From the NCBI GenBank assembly GCA_021813195.1, contig JAKALI010000034.1, positions 1-16,840 on the forward strand: a DNA stretch of 16,840 bases, in the 5' to 3' direction. This stretch comes from Pseudomonadota bacterium. Lineage in GTDB: Bacteria > Pseudomonadota > Alphaproteobacteria > Rhizobiales > Hyphomicrobiaceae. Positions within the stretch are counted from its first letter, which is position 1. The number at the start of each line of letters is the position of its first letter. The notes under the pieces were generated by a model. That model searched no databases. It saw only the letters and a list, made by a program, of their open reading frames with translations, and was not told the DNA's origin. Positions 7,380-14,922 of this stretch are shown here, one piece after another. The position numbers and the translations under genes are program-made.

Positions 7380-9209
7380 GTGTATCGCGTGCCGTGTTTT
7401 CCAGCCCGCAAGGGTAGCCCAGCCCACCGTCGGTCCCTGAGCGCTGTCGGCCATTCTGTGACACTCGCGGCGATCGCGCTCACGGGATTGTCGGCTCTGG
7501 GCAGCACTCAAGCCTTCGCCCAGTTCGGTTTTGGCTATGAACAGCCCAGGCCCATCAAGCGTGCCGAGCCCAACAAGGTAAGGACGACGAACGTCAACAC
7601 GCGAGCAGGCGCGACGACAACCAAATCCGCAAATAAGAACAAGCCGGAAGCTTCTGCCTCGGTCGCCAAGACTGAAGGGCCGCTCGTTCTCAGCATCTCG
7701 CTGCGCCGCCAACGAATAGCCGTTTACGATGCCAATGGCCTGGTCACCGAGGCGCCGATCTCATCGGGCCGCATCGGCTATTCGACGCCGACGGGGGTGT
7801 TCTCGATACTGCAGAAGAACCGCGTACATTTTTCCAATCTCTACGATAGCGCCCCGATGCCGAACATGCAGCGCATCACGTGGTCGGGTGTGGCGCTTCA
7901 TGCGGGACAATTGCCGGGGTATCCGGCGTCCCATGGCTGCATCCGCCTCCCCCATGCGTTCTCGAAGCGTCTGTTCGAGATGACCAAGCTCGGCACGCGC
8001 GTGATCGTCACGAACGATCCCGTTGTACCTGTTCCCTTCCAGCATGAACGGCTTTTCGGCGTACAGCCGCCAGAGGTGGATGCGGACAACGTGGCGAGCG
8101 CCGCGACACATGCCTTGATGCCATCAACCCAAAGCCAGCTCGCCAATGTCGTCGATCGGGACAATGCGACCACCACCAGCCCAGTCGACGATGTGATCGG
8201 CATCCCAAGCGCTTACGCGGCCGCCAGTCCGGCTGTGACGCCGATCGCGCGCCTGCGGAGCCAGCGGCGCGCGGAGCTGGCGCGCCTGGAAGCCGCCATT
8301 GCTCAGACTGAGGCCGAAAAAATTGCGTTGGTCGATGAGGCGCAAGCTGCCCTTGAGGCTGTGGATGCTGCCAAGGCGGTGGTTCGCGACGCCAAGCTGG
8401 CGTTCGACCGGTTGACCGCGGAAGCCCGCGCTGCTGCAAGAGCGCGCGACGAGGCCGAAAAGAAGTTAGAGAATTTCGAGCGCAATTTGTCGCGCAAGAC
8501 CGCGTTGACGCCCGACGACGTGGAGCAAGCGTCCGATGCTGAGGACACATTGGAGCAGCGCGCCATGGATCTCGATGACGCTGCTGAGAGAGCCCGCCAA
8601 GCGGCCGAAGCCGCCGAAAGCGCGCTTGCAGAGGCACAGGCACAGCTTGCGACATCGCAGCAACATCGCGCTGCGGTTTCCGAGAAATTGAAAGCTGCGG
8701 ACGCGGCGATCGTGGCGGCTCGCGAGGCGGATGCCGCTGCCAAGCGTCGCGAGAGCAAGCGTACGGATCCGATCCACGTCTTCATCAGCCGTAAGACGGG
8801 TAAGATTTACGCACGTCAAGGCTACGAACCGCTTCTCGAAGCGCCGGTCAAGATCCGCGATCCGGACCGGCCAATGGGTACGCACGTCTTCACCGCGCTA
8901 ACCGCCGATCCAACAACGGGCGATGTGACGTGGAACGTCACGTCGATACCATCGTACACGCCGCCCAAAGCTACCCAAGCGCGGGATCGCAAGTTGCGCG
9001 AGGCCGAAGCTGAAGCCGCAGCGTCACTCGCCGCGGCGGCAGCCCGCGAGCAGACGCCGCAGGCCGCACTCGCCCGCATCGAGATCCCCGCCGAGATCCG
9101 TCTTCAAATTGAAGACGTGATGAAGGCGGGTTCCTCCCTCATCGTTTCCGACAATGGCCTCAGCAACGAAACCGGCAAGTTCACCGATTTCATCGTGCCT
9201 GTGCGCTGA
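7380..9209 (+). CDS. Secreted L,D-transpeptidase (YkuD) with coiled coil and second YkuD-like domain
   Basis: This gene encodes a cell-wall cross-linking or remodelling enzyme of the periplasm. Counting from the GTG at 7380, a basic N-terminal segment is followed by a hydrophobic core (about 26-39) and the likely cleavage site AFA|Q (after 47). The YkuD domain spans about 100-211, with GVALHAG and SHGCIRLP; Cys187 is the predicted nucleophile. Residues 289-458 are an Ala/Glu/Arg-rich coiled coil. Residues 463-609 look like a second, degenerate YkuD fold (HVFISRKTGKIYARQG, RPMGTHVFTAL, SSLIVSDNGLSNETG, TDFIV) without the His/Ser-x-Gly-Cys active site. GTG 7380 was chosen because GGGGGA lies 6 nt upstream and the signal peptide then has normal proportions. 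The frame is open back to a GTG at 7329, which would add 17 residues. Confidence 0.88.
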   Translation: MYRVPCFPARKGSPAHRRSLSAVGHSVTLAAIALTGLSALGSTQAFAQFGFGYEQPRPIKRAEPNKVRTTNVNTRAGATTTKSANKNKPEASASVAKTEGPLVLSISLRRQRIAVYDANGLVTEAPISSGRIGYSTPTGVFSILQKNRVHFSNLYDSAPMPNMQRITWSGVALHAGQLPGYPASHGCIRLPHAFSKRLFEMTKLGTRVIVTNDPVVPVPFQHERLFGVQPPEVDADNVASAATHALMPSTQSQLANVVDRDNATTTSPVDDVIGIPSAYAAASPAVTPIARLRSQRRAELARLEAAIAQTEAEKIALVDEAQAALEAVDAAKAVVRDAKLAFDRLTAEARAAARARDEAEKKLENFERNLSRKTALTPDDVEQASDAEDTLEQRAMDLDDAAERARQAAEAAESALAEAQAQLATSQQHRAAVSEKLKAADAAIVAAREADAAAKRRESKRTDPIHVFISRKTGKIYARQGYEPLLEAPVKIRDPDRPMGTHVFTALTADPTTGDVTWNVTSIPSYTPPKATQARDRKLREAEAEAAASLAAAAAREQTPQAALARIEIPAEIRLQIEDVMKAGSSLIVSDNGLSNETGKFTDFIVPVR

Positions 9210-9302
9210 TCGCATGACGCGGCGAGCGTCGATCGCACAGACATTGGCGGCGCGGTTGAGATGCGACACGGCAGCAGAGTTTGCCAAGTGGCCAGCGCCG
9301 AC

Positions 9303-9887
9303 TTACGCGGGCAGAAGCGGTACGCCGATGAGCCACGTATGACCGACGTGGAGCATGAAGGCGTAGAGCGCGATGCCGAGGATCAAAACAGCCGCATCCC
9401 CCGCAATTCCGCCGGTCGCATTGCCGAGCGGTCCCATGGCCCCGCGCTTTTTGACCGAGATGCGGTCATAGATGCCATAGGCAAGGAATGAACCGAACAA
9501 AAGCAGCGATCCCAAGTCCCCGTTTGGAAAAATGTGCGCGAGAGCCCATAGTTTGACAGCTGCAAGCATCGGATGCTTCAGCGCGGTGCGGATGCGCGAA
9601 GGAATATAGGCAGCCACCAGGAAGATCATCGCGGGCAGCATCAACAGCCAGGTGATGTGGTTGGCCCACGCCGGCGCATCCCAGAGAAAGACATTCTTGC
9701 CCGGGTTGATCTGCAGCTTGTGGTAACCCATCACGATGAGCACCAGCCCCGCCAGGGACACGGCCGCGAACACGCCCTTGTAGGCGTTGGCGCCCAGACG
9801 TCGCACCAAACCTTCCCGCAACTCCGGCGACGTGGGGACAAGATGGATCGCGAAAAAGACAGCTAGGCCGACGACGAGCAACAGCAT
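9303..9887 (-). CDS. NnrU family integral membrane protein
   Basis: The 194-residue, strongly hydrophobic protein matches the NnrU family: an N-terminal membrane segment ending in FFAIHLVPTSPELR, the motif RLGANAYKGVFAAVSLAGLVLIV, and the central APAWANHITWLLM and AYIPSRIRTALKHPMLAAVKLWALAHIFPNGD segments (quoted here as landmarks). About five or six membrane helices are visible. NnrU was first noted near nitric-oxide and nitrite reductase genes in denitrifiers, and homologues also occur in non-denitrifiers. No denitrification gene is seen nearby. The ATG at 9887 has AGGAGA 8 nt upstream. It converges with the L,D-transpeptidase gene across a 93 bp gap and diverges from the DUF2946-like gene. 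Confidence 0.88.
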   Translation of the reverse strand: MLLLVVGLAVFFAIHLVPTSPELREGLVRRLGANAYKGVFAAVSLAGLVLIVMGYHKLQINPGKNVFLWDAPAWANHITWLLMLPAMIFLVAAYIPSRIRTALKHPMLAAVKLWALAHIFPNGDLGSLLLFGSFLAYGIYDRISVKKRGAMGPLGNATGGIAGDAAVLILGIALYAFMLHVGHTWLIGVPLLPA

Positions 9888-10089
9888 GCGGTGTTCTCCT
9901 GGGGCACGAGCAGGGATGACGGATCAGCGCGCAGTCTCGTGTGATGCGCTTTCGCCGTCAACGCCATCGAGCCCGGAGCGGGTCTTGAGCGTGGCGGAGC
10001 CGTCTGGTACTGCACGATCCGCGTGATTTTTTGCCAGTGTGTCTCTTGTGCACTTGGAGGTCGGACGTCGGCGGCTGCTATAAGAAGCT
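9888..10089. promoter_or_regulatory. Divergent promoter region between nnrU and the DUF2946-like gene
   Basis: About 200 bp separate two genes transcribed away from each other, so promoters in both directions are expected. A TATAAG hexamer lies at 10079-10084 on the plus strand but sits only 5 nt before the ATG at 10090, so it may not be the functional -10. No operator repeat was recognised. Confidence 0.35.
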
Positions 10090-10512
10090 ATGAGAATGTT
10101 GCGGTCAGTCCGGGTACGTGCACGTCTCGCAGCAGTGGCGCTTTTGGCGCTCACGCTGCAGATGCTGGCCATTGGGCTGCATGGCGGGCAAATGGCGGCA
10201 GGTCGCGCCGAAGCCGCCCGTGTCGCCGTTGAACTCGCTGATCTCGGTCTGACACTGGCAGACCTACCATGCCATTCCGGTCTCGCAGCCAAGGGCGGGC
10301 TCCCGGCGTCCCTGCCCGCGGATGTCGATCAGGCGGCAAAGTCGTGTCCGATATGTAAGCTGCATAATCCGGTGGCGACCCTCGCCGCCGTTGAAGCGGA
10401 TCCGTACGCTCTCGGGCGACCCGCAGTGCGGCTTACTTGGCCCGACATCCAAGTGGCCGGCGCTGATCGGCACTTCACCACCCGGGCGCGTGCGCCGCCG
10501 ACAAAAGCCTGA
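10090..10512 (+). CDS. DUF2946-like small exported protein with Cys/His motif
   Basis: This 140-residue protein has an N-terminal Arg-rich segment and one hydrophobic segment (about 12-32) that may be a signal peptide or membrane anchor. A Cys/His set follows: Cys61-His62, then CPICKLHN with Cys86, Cys89 and His92. The single hydrophobic segment plus C-P-x-C resembles the DUF2946 family, whose members often sit next to metal-transport or TonB-receptor genes. A metal-linked role is inferred, not shown. The ATG at 10090 has only a weak AAGAAG upstream; the ATG at 10096 is possible. The Met/His-rich outer-membrane gene starts 125 bp downstream on the same strand, which supports a shared function. 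Confidence 0.7.
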   Translation: MRMLRSVRVRARLAAVALLALTLQMLAIGLHGGQMAAGRAEAARVAVELADLGLTLADLPCHSGLAAKGGLPASLPADVDQAAKSCPICKLHNPVATLAAVEADPYALGRPAVRLTWPDIQVAGADRHFTTRARAPPTKA

Positions 10513-10584
10513 ACTTGCAGGATCGCGGCCGCAAGGCCGAACGGTGCGCAACCAGCGCGTCGTCATGATCCCCCGTTGCGATCC

Positions 10585-10605
10585 GTGCGGATGGTTTCAC
10601 CGCAC
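10585..10605 (+). other. Hairpin between the DUF2946-like and Met/His-rich genes
   Basis: A perfect 6 bp stem (GTGCGG, 10585-10590; CCGCAC, 10600-10605) closes a 9 nt loop. No T-run follows, so it is not a standard terminator. It could be an mRNA processing or stability element, or chance in G+C-rich DNA. Confidence 0.25.
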
Positions 10606-10637
10606 ACGACACAGGCTTTCTTATCAGGTATCATGCC

Positions 10638-11783
10638 ATGATCACATCATCCACTCGCGCACACGCGCTGCGCTCGACCGGCTTTGCCCTCGCGGCGGCA
10701 GGCCTTTTCGTCTCCACGCCTCTTGCGGCCCATGACGGCGGTCCGCTCCCGGAAGGCCACGCGCCGGCTGGTGTCATGGTTGATCACCTCCATAAGGCCG
10801 GAGAATTCATGGTTGGCTATCGCTACGGGTATTTCCGGAATGATGGGGCTTATCTCCACGGGACGAAGTCCGTCGACGACCATACGTTGCGCAACTACGC
10901 CTGCGTGTTCCCGGGACAGGATCCCCTCGATCCGCACTCCAACAAGTGCGACATGAAGCAGAAGAGCATGACCATGCACATGCACATGCTCGACATTATG
11001 TACGCGCCGACCGATTGGCTGACGTTGATGGTCATGCCGATGTGGATGTCGATGGACATGACGATGACGCCGGTTGCAGGAGGTGGACACGGCGGAGGAC
11101 ATGGTGGCGGAGGACATGGTGGCCACATGGGCAACCACAGCCATGGCACCGAGGACTTCGGCGACACCATCTTCGGCGCACTGATCCAGCTCTCCAGCGG
11201 CCCCGGATACAATCTGCACACCGGTCTCATGGTCTCCGCCCCGACGGGTTCGGTCGACAAGAAGGGCGGCTGCCATGGCGGCCATGGTCACGGCGGCGGA
11301 TCCTGCTTTACCCATTACATGATGCAGATCGGCTCCGGCACGTGGGATTTCATGCCGAGCCTTACCTACACCGGCCGCATGGACCGCTGGAGCTGGGGCA
11401 GCCAGATCGGCGGCGTGCTGCGGCTGGAGGATGAAAATGACTCGGGCTATCGCCTGGGCGATGTGTTCTATGCGACGGCCTGGGGCAGCTATCGGCTTGC
11501 CGATTGGATCTCGGCGTCCGTACGCCTTCTGCATACCCAGCAGGGCGAGATCGAGGGCCATTACAACGGCCCGCACAATCATGCCTCGCCGCCCGATCTG
11601 CAATACAATTACGGTGGCCGCTTCTGGGACATCGGCTTCGGGATCAATACGGTCGTGCCGAGTGGTCCGCTACAGGGTCATCGCCTCGGCATCGAATGGC
11701 TCGAGCCCATAGAGGATGACGTCAACGGCTACCAGCAGGAGCGCGACGGCACGCTCTGGGTGAACTGGTCAAAAGCCTTCTAA
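10638..11783 (+). CDS. Met/His-rich outer-membrane protein, probable metal-related transporter
   Basis: The 381-residue protein begins with a signal peptide: hydrophobic segment 14-29 with probable cleavage near PLA|AHD. The rest alternates short aromatic amphipathic strands, such as FMVGYRYGYF, WSWGSQIGGVLRLE and LQYNYGGRFWDIGFGINTVV, and ends in Phe, as expected for an outer-membrane beta-barrel. It resembles the broad transporter/phenol-degradation (MetA) barrel family. A Met-rich stretch (111-143), including MTMHMHML and MVMPMWMSMDMTM, and His/Gly-rich loops (150-170 and 212-219) suggest binding of copper or a similar metal (inference). The ATG at 10638 has AGGTA about 8 nt upstream. It follows the DUF2946-like gene and is followed by an intrinsic terminator. 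Confidence 0.78.
   Translation: MITSSTRAHALRSTGFALAAAGLFVSTPLAAHDGGPLPEGHAPAGVMVDHLHKAGEFMVGYRYGYFRNDGAYLHGTKSVDDHTLRNYACVFPGQDPLDPHSNKCDMKQKSMTMHMHMLDIMYAPTDWLTLMVMPMWMSMDMTMTPVAGGGHGGGHGGGGHGGHMGNHSHGTEDFGDTIFGALIQLSSGPGYNLHTGLMVSAPTGSVDKKGGCHGGHGHGGGSCFTHYMMQIGSGTWDFMPSLTYTGRMDRWSWGSQIGGVLRLEDENDSGYRLGDVFYATAWGSYRLADWISASVRLLHTQQGEIEGHYNGPHNHASPPDLQYNYGGRFWDIGFGINTVVPSGPLQGHRLGIEWLEPIEDDVNGYQQERDGTLWVNWSKAF
11091..11120 (+). repeat. Tandem 15-bp direct repeat in the His/Gly-rich loop
   Basis: GGCGGAGGACATGGT occurs twice back to back (11091-11105 and 11106-11120), with weaker copies on each side. It encodes the HGGG-type repeat of the Met/His-rich outer-membrane protein. Because the unit is a multiple of three, gain or loss of copies would change loop length without a frameshift. 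Confidence 0.9.
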
Positions 11784-11858
11784 GAAACCCGGTGGGTGTG
11801 CGGAGCGTCCTAGTCGGCGGCGCTCGCCGACGCGGTTTGCCAACGTGGCGAAACGACG

Positions 11859-11893
11859 AAACGCCCTCCACCTCCCGTGGGCGGCGTTTTTTT
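11859..11893 (+). terminator. Intrinsic terminator after the Met/His-rich gene
   Basis: The stem AAACGCC (11859-11865) pairs with GGCGTTT (11883-11889). An inner stem CCAC/GTGG (11868-11871 and 11877-11880) closes a 5 nt loop, with a 2-nt internal mismatch between the two. A run of seven T (11887-11893) follows directly. It lies about 75 nt downstream of the stop codon at 11783. Confidence 0.85.
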
Positions 11894-11992
11894 GTGGCCC
11901 TTTGCCGAGGGGGCGTGAGTTGCAGGCAGCGCTCGCCTCCGTGGACCCCTGGTTTTCGGTCCGCCCGGGATCATCAGGATGCGCGAATGGGC

Positions 11993-12021
11993 TTGACTTC
12001 GAGGTCGGAACTTTATAAGAA
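11993..12021 (+). promoter_or_regulatory. Probable promoter of the imuA-imuB-dnaE2 operon
   Basis: TTGACT at 11993-11998 is a good -35 element. The best-spaced -10 is TAAGAA (12016-12021, 17 nt spacer); TATAAG (12014-12019, 15 nt spacer) is the alternative. Either one is overlapped by the LexA box, and imuA begins about 65 nt downstream. Confidence 0.6.
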
Positions 12022-12022
12022 C
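12008..12022 (+). promoter_or_regulatory. LexA (SOS) operator, alphaproteobacterial type
   Basis: GAACTTTATAAGAAC is a perfect GAAC-N7-GAAC direct repeat, the reverse complement of the GTTC-N7-GTTC box that alphaproteobacterial LexA binds. It covers the -10 region of the promoter before imuA, the expected place for repression lifted by DNA damage. The imuAB-dnaE2 cassette is a known LexA target, which supports the call. Confidence 0.85.
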
Positions 12023-12084
12023 ATAAATCGTACAAATTGAGTAATTGGTGCCTCTCCCATCGTCTCTCGTGAAGCGTTGGTGTC

Positions 12085-13287
12085 ATGTTCCAGGCGGACT
12101 ATCCCCCAGATCTCCCAACCGCCCCGTCTCCTAACGCTTCACGTTCGCCATCCCAGTGCGCGCGTTGTTGTTCGTCTCAGCGCATGGGGATGCTTGAGCA
12201 CCGGAGCGGCGAGCCCCCTCTCGCCGCTCCGGATGCCGCAATGCCCGGCGCATCTGTACCCCCTTGCCCTCCCGCTCATACAGCCGTTGTCGGGGCGGTA
12301 CCCGCTACAGCTCGTGAAGCCCGCAAGCGTGCGCGTGTGATCGCAACATTGCGCGAGCGCATGGCTCGCATCGAGCGTCCGCGTCCACTGGGCGAGACAG
12401 GACAAACGTCATCGCGCATCCCCGCTCATGGTGGCGCGACGCATGTGCTCCAACGCGAGCATCCGGCGCCGTGGACTTCAGGACTGTCTGAGATCGATGC
12501 GCGCCTTGGACCGGGTGGCCTCGATGAGGCGGCTTGTCATGAGATCAAGCCGGACTCACCGGGCACCGGTCCGAGAGCGGCGGCGATCGCCTTCGCGCTG
12601 CACTTGGCAAACCGCCGGCTTCAGCAGCTTCATCACCCGTTACGCCAACGCATGCGCTCTGCGCAGCTTGGCTTAAGCCATGGGATGAGCCACGAGGCAG
12701 GATTCTCAGCAACAAGGCCGCTACCCATTCTGTGGTGCACGACGCAGCGTGCAACTAGCGAGTCCGGCCATCTTTACGCACCGGGTCTTGCGGCGGCGGG
12801 CTTGGATCCGGCACGATTCATCCTCGTTGAGGCACGACGCGCCGAGGACGTCCTGTGGGCGCTTGAGCAGGGTCTCACTTCGGGTGCGATCGCGCTTGCC
12901 GTTGGCTGCCTCGAAAGCGTGGATCTGACACCAGCGCGCCGTTTAAGTCTGGCCGCCCTGAGCGGACGCACACCCGCCCTGCTGCTCACGCTCGCGCGAA
13001 GCGCCCCGGCCGGTGCGATGGCCACGCGCTGGCGCATTGCGCCAGCACCGAGTGCGCCTCACCCGCTCGATCCGCGCGCACCGGGACAGCCGCGCTACGC
13101 CATCACGCTCGAGCGCTGTCGCGCGCAGCCAGCGGCGGGTCAGCAACGCTTGCTTATGACGTGGCCGCAAGATCAATCCTCACCAACTTCAGCGGAGCCA
13201 TGCGATGACACGCATCGTGTCCCTGTGGCTGCCGTGCTGGCCGATCGACCGGCTACGGCGGCACGATCCATCCGCCGTGCCGGATGA
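12085..13287 (+). CDS. imuA: ImuA, RecA-like accessory protein of the ImuB-DnaE2 mutasome
   Basis: ImuA (RecA/SulA-like) works with ImuB and DnaE2 in DNA-damage-induced mutagenesis. The conserved part of this 400-residue protein starts near residue 85 (VIATLRERMARIERP). It continues through TSGLSEIDARLGPGGLDEAACHEI (131-154), LYAPGLAAAGLDPARFILVE and RRAEDVLWALEQGL, with a C-terminal RYAITLERCRA and a DDTHRVPVAA end. No intact Walker A motif is visible; the site reads P-D-S-P-G-T-G-P. Residues 1-84 are a Pro/Ser/Cys-rich extension of doubtful authenticity; in-frame starts at ATG 12184 and GTG 12337 are alternatives. Residues about 178-212 form an extra segment. The ATG at 12085 lies 63 nt after the LexA box but has a weak ribosome binding site. 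The 3' end overlaps imuB by 83 nt in another frame. Confidence 0.85.
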   Translation: MFQADYPPDLPTAPSPNASRSPSQCARCCSSQRMGMLEHRSGEPPLAAPDAAMPGASVPPCPPAHTAVVGAVPATAREARKRARVIATLRERMARIERPRPLGETGQTSSRIPAHGGATHVLQREHPAPWTSGLSEIDARLGPGGLDEAACHEIKPDSPGTGPRAAAIAFALHLANRRLQQLHHPLRQRMRSAQLGLSHGMSHEAGFSATRPLPILWCTTQRATSESGHLYAPGLAAAGLDPARFILVEARRAEDVLWALEQGLTSGAIALAVGCLESVDLTPARRLSLAALSGRTPALLLTLARSAPAGAMATRWRIAPAPSAPHPLDPRAPGQPRYAITLERCRAQPAAGQQRLLMTWPQDQSSPTSAEPCDDTHRVPVAAVLADRPATAARSIRRAG

Positions 13288-14890
13288 CAGGCCGTTCGCC
13301 CTGGTTACAAGCGGCGCACGCGGCATCCATCTGACGGCCGTCAATGATCCTGCGGCGCGGGTCGGTGTTCATGCGGGTTTGAGCCTCGCGGATGCACGTG
13401 CGGCATGTCCCCGTCTTCTGACGCGGCCTGCCGAGCCTAAGCGCGACGCCGCAGCTCTTGCTCGTCTTGCGCACTGGCTCGGCCGCTATGGGCCCACACG
13501 CAACGTGGAGGGCCACGACGGAGCCTGGATCGACATCACCGGGGTCGCCCATCTCTTTGGTGGCGAGAATGGCTTGATGGATGATCTCACCGCACGCCTT
13601 GCAGCCTTGCGCATCTCCGCCCGCGCGGGCCTTGCCGATACGCCGGGCGCGGCCTACGCCCTGGCGCGCTATGGCGGACAGGGGGGTCGCACGATGCGCG
13701 CATGGACGATCGCGTCGGCCGGAGACACGTTAAGGGCCTTATCGCCGCTACCGGTCGCAGCACTGCGCCTCGATGCGGCAGCGGTTCTTCTTCTCAAGCG
13801 GCTCGGGCTGCGCCGCATTGGGGATCTCACCCATCTGCCACGGGCGGCGCTGGAACGGCGCTTCACGTCGGCGGGTTCATCGCGATCTGAGCGGTGCGGA
13901 AGACGCGGGCACACCGATCCTGACGCACATTTGTCAGCAGTTCTTTTGCGTCTCGATCAGGCGCTCGGCATGAGGAGCGAGCCGCGAGTGGCGTTGTGCG
14001 AACCGCCGGTCCAGTCATGCCGCCGCATGTGGAGCGAGCCGCTCATCGCCAGTGGGGTGCTGCTCGGTGAGATCGAAAGTCTGACGCGGGAATTGTGCGC
14101 CAGACTGAAGGACGCGGGTCTAGGTGCGCGCCGCGTCGCCCTGACGCTGTATCGCTCGGATGGGACGTGTGCGCAGGTCATAGCCGGATGCAGCCGCGCC
14201 AGTACGGATGCCCGCCATATTTTTCATCTCTTGCAGGAAAAGCTTGGACGTATCGACGCCGGCTTTGGGATCGACGCTGCCGTGCTGGATGCCAGCCTCG
14301 CCGAGCCCGTCACCGATCGCCAACCCACATTCTATCGCAACGATGCCAGCGCGGATCCAGACACGCTGGCTGTCTTAATCGATCGCTTGAGCGGACGCCT
14401 GGGCGAAGAACGCATCAGCTGTCTTGGTCTTGGTGCGAGCCATATTCCCGAACGGGCGCATATCCGTCATCCTGCCGCTGTCACGGTGAGAAGGCCCTAT
14501 CAAACAATAACTGGCCCCGTCACGCACAACGCGGCCGCGCGCCCTCTCCTCATTTTGACGCCACCCGAACCCGTGAGCGTCCTGGCGGAAGTTCCAGAAG
14601 GCCCACCTATACGTTTCACTTGGCGGCGCGTTGCGCGTGCCGTGGCCAAGGCGCGAGGACCGGAGCGCGTGGCGCCTGAGTGGTGGCGCCATCTCGCCAC
14701 CCCGAAGTCCAAAGCCAGATCTGGCGCGGAACATGAGATCAAGAGCGAAACTGAGCGCGATCTCACGCGCGATTACTATGTCGTGGAGGCGGCCGATGGC
14801 GCACGCTTCTGGATGTTCCGCGAGGGCCGGTATGGCTGCGGGCCAGGTGCCGAACCACCGCGCTGGTTTCTGCATGGGCTCTTTAACTGA
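13205..14890 (+). CDS. imuB: ImuB, inactive Y-family polymerase-like protein of SOS mutagenesis
   Basis: ImuB has a Y-family DNA polymerase fold without activity and acts as a hub linking ImuA, DnaE2 and the beta clamp. The 561-residue protein opens with IVSLWLPCWPIDRL where active Y-family enzymes have acidic D-x-D residues. It has WIDITGVAHLFGGE in place of the catalytic S-x-D-E segment, so the metal-binding acidic residues are absent as expected. Further landmarks are LGLRRIGDLTHLPRAALERRF (about 199-219, helix-hairpin-helix-like), LLRLDQALG, a little-finger-like region around RRVALTLYRSDGT, and a C-terminal region ending RDYYVVEAADGARFWMFREG and PRWFLHGLFN. A stretch of about 20 residues between RRF and LLRLDQALG is poorly conserved in the family as I know it. 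The start at 13205 lies inside the imuA 3' end, suggesting translational coupling. Confidence 0.92.
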   Translation: MTRIVSLWLPCWPIDRLRRHDPSAVPDDRPFALVTSGARGIHLTAVNDPAARVGVHAGLSLADARAACPRLLTRPAEPKRDAAALARLAHWLGRYGPTRNVEGHDGAWIDITGVAHLFGGENGLMDDLTARLAALRISARAGLADTPGAAYALARYGGQGGRTMRAWTIASAGDTLRALSPLPVAALRLDAAAVLLLKRLGLRRIGDLTHLPRAALERRFTSAGSSRSERCGRRGHTDPDAHLSAVLLRLDQALGMRSEPRVALCEPPVQSCRRMWSEPLIASGVLLGEIESLTRELCARLKDAGLGARRVALTLYRSDGTCAQVIAGCSRASTDARHIFHLLQEKLGRIDAGFGIDAAVLDASLAEPVTDRQPTFYRNDASADPDTLAVLIDRLSGRLGEERISCLGLGASHIPERAHIRHPAAVTVRRPYQTITGPVTHNAAARPLLILTPPEPVSVLAEVPEGPPIRFTWRRVARAVAKARGPERVAPEWWRHLATPKSKARSGAEHEIKSETERDLTRDYYVVEAADGARFWMFREGRYGCGPGAEPPRWFLHGLFN

Positions 14891-14922
14891 AGAGAAAGCG
14901 GGCAACGGGGAGGCACCCCATC

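Noticed and set aside
7068..7712. A 214-codon minus-strand frame across the panB/transpeptidase gap
   Set aside because: It overlaps the signal peptide region of the transpeptidase gene and has an Arg-rich product with no motif. The gap is better read as a promoter region.
9216..9230. Small hairpin GACGC-GGCGA-GCGTC after the L,D-transpeptidase gene
   Set aside because: The stem is only 5 bp and no T-run follows, so it cannot be supported as a terminator between the convergent genes.
10079..10084. TATAAG as the -10 of the DUF2946-like gene
   Set aside because: It ends 5 nt before the start codon, which would require a leaderless message. The only -35-like match (TTGGAG) gives a 19 nt spacer.
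10647..11603. A 318-codon minus-strand frame opposite the Met/His-rich gene
   Set aside because: It is the complement of the repeated His/Met codons (runs of HVHRHPHRH and similar). The plus-strand protein has a signal peptide, barrel-like strands and a downstream terminator.
13857..13962. Possible pair of compensating frameshifts in imuB around codons 219-250
   Set aside because: The segment between RRF and LLRLDQALG looks unlike the rest, but ImuB proteins vary in length here. The frame stays open and the family sequence resumes without a stop.
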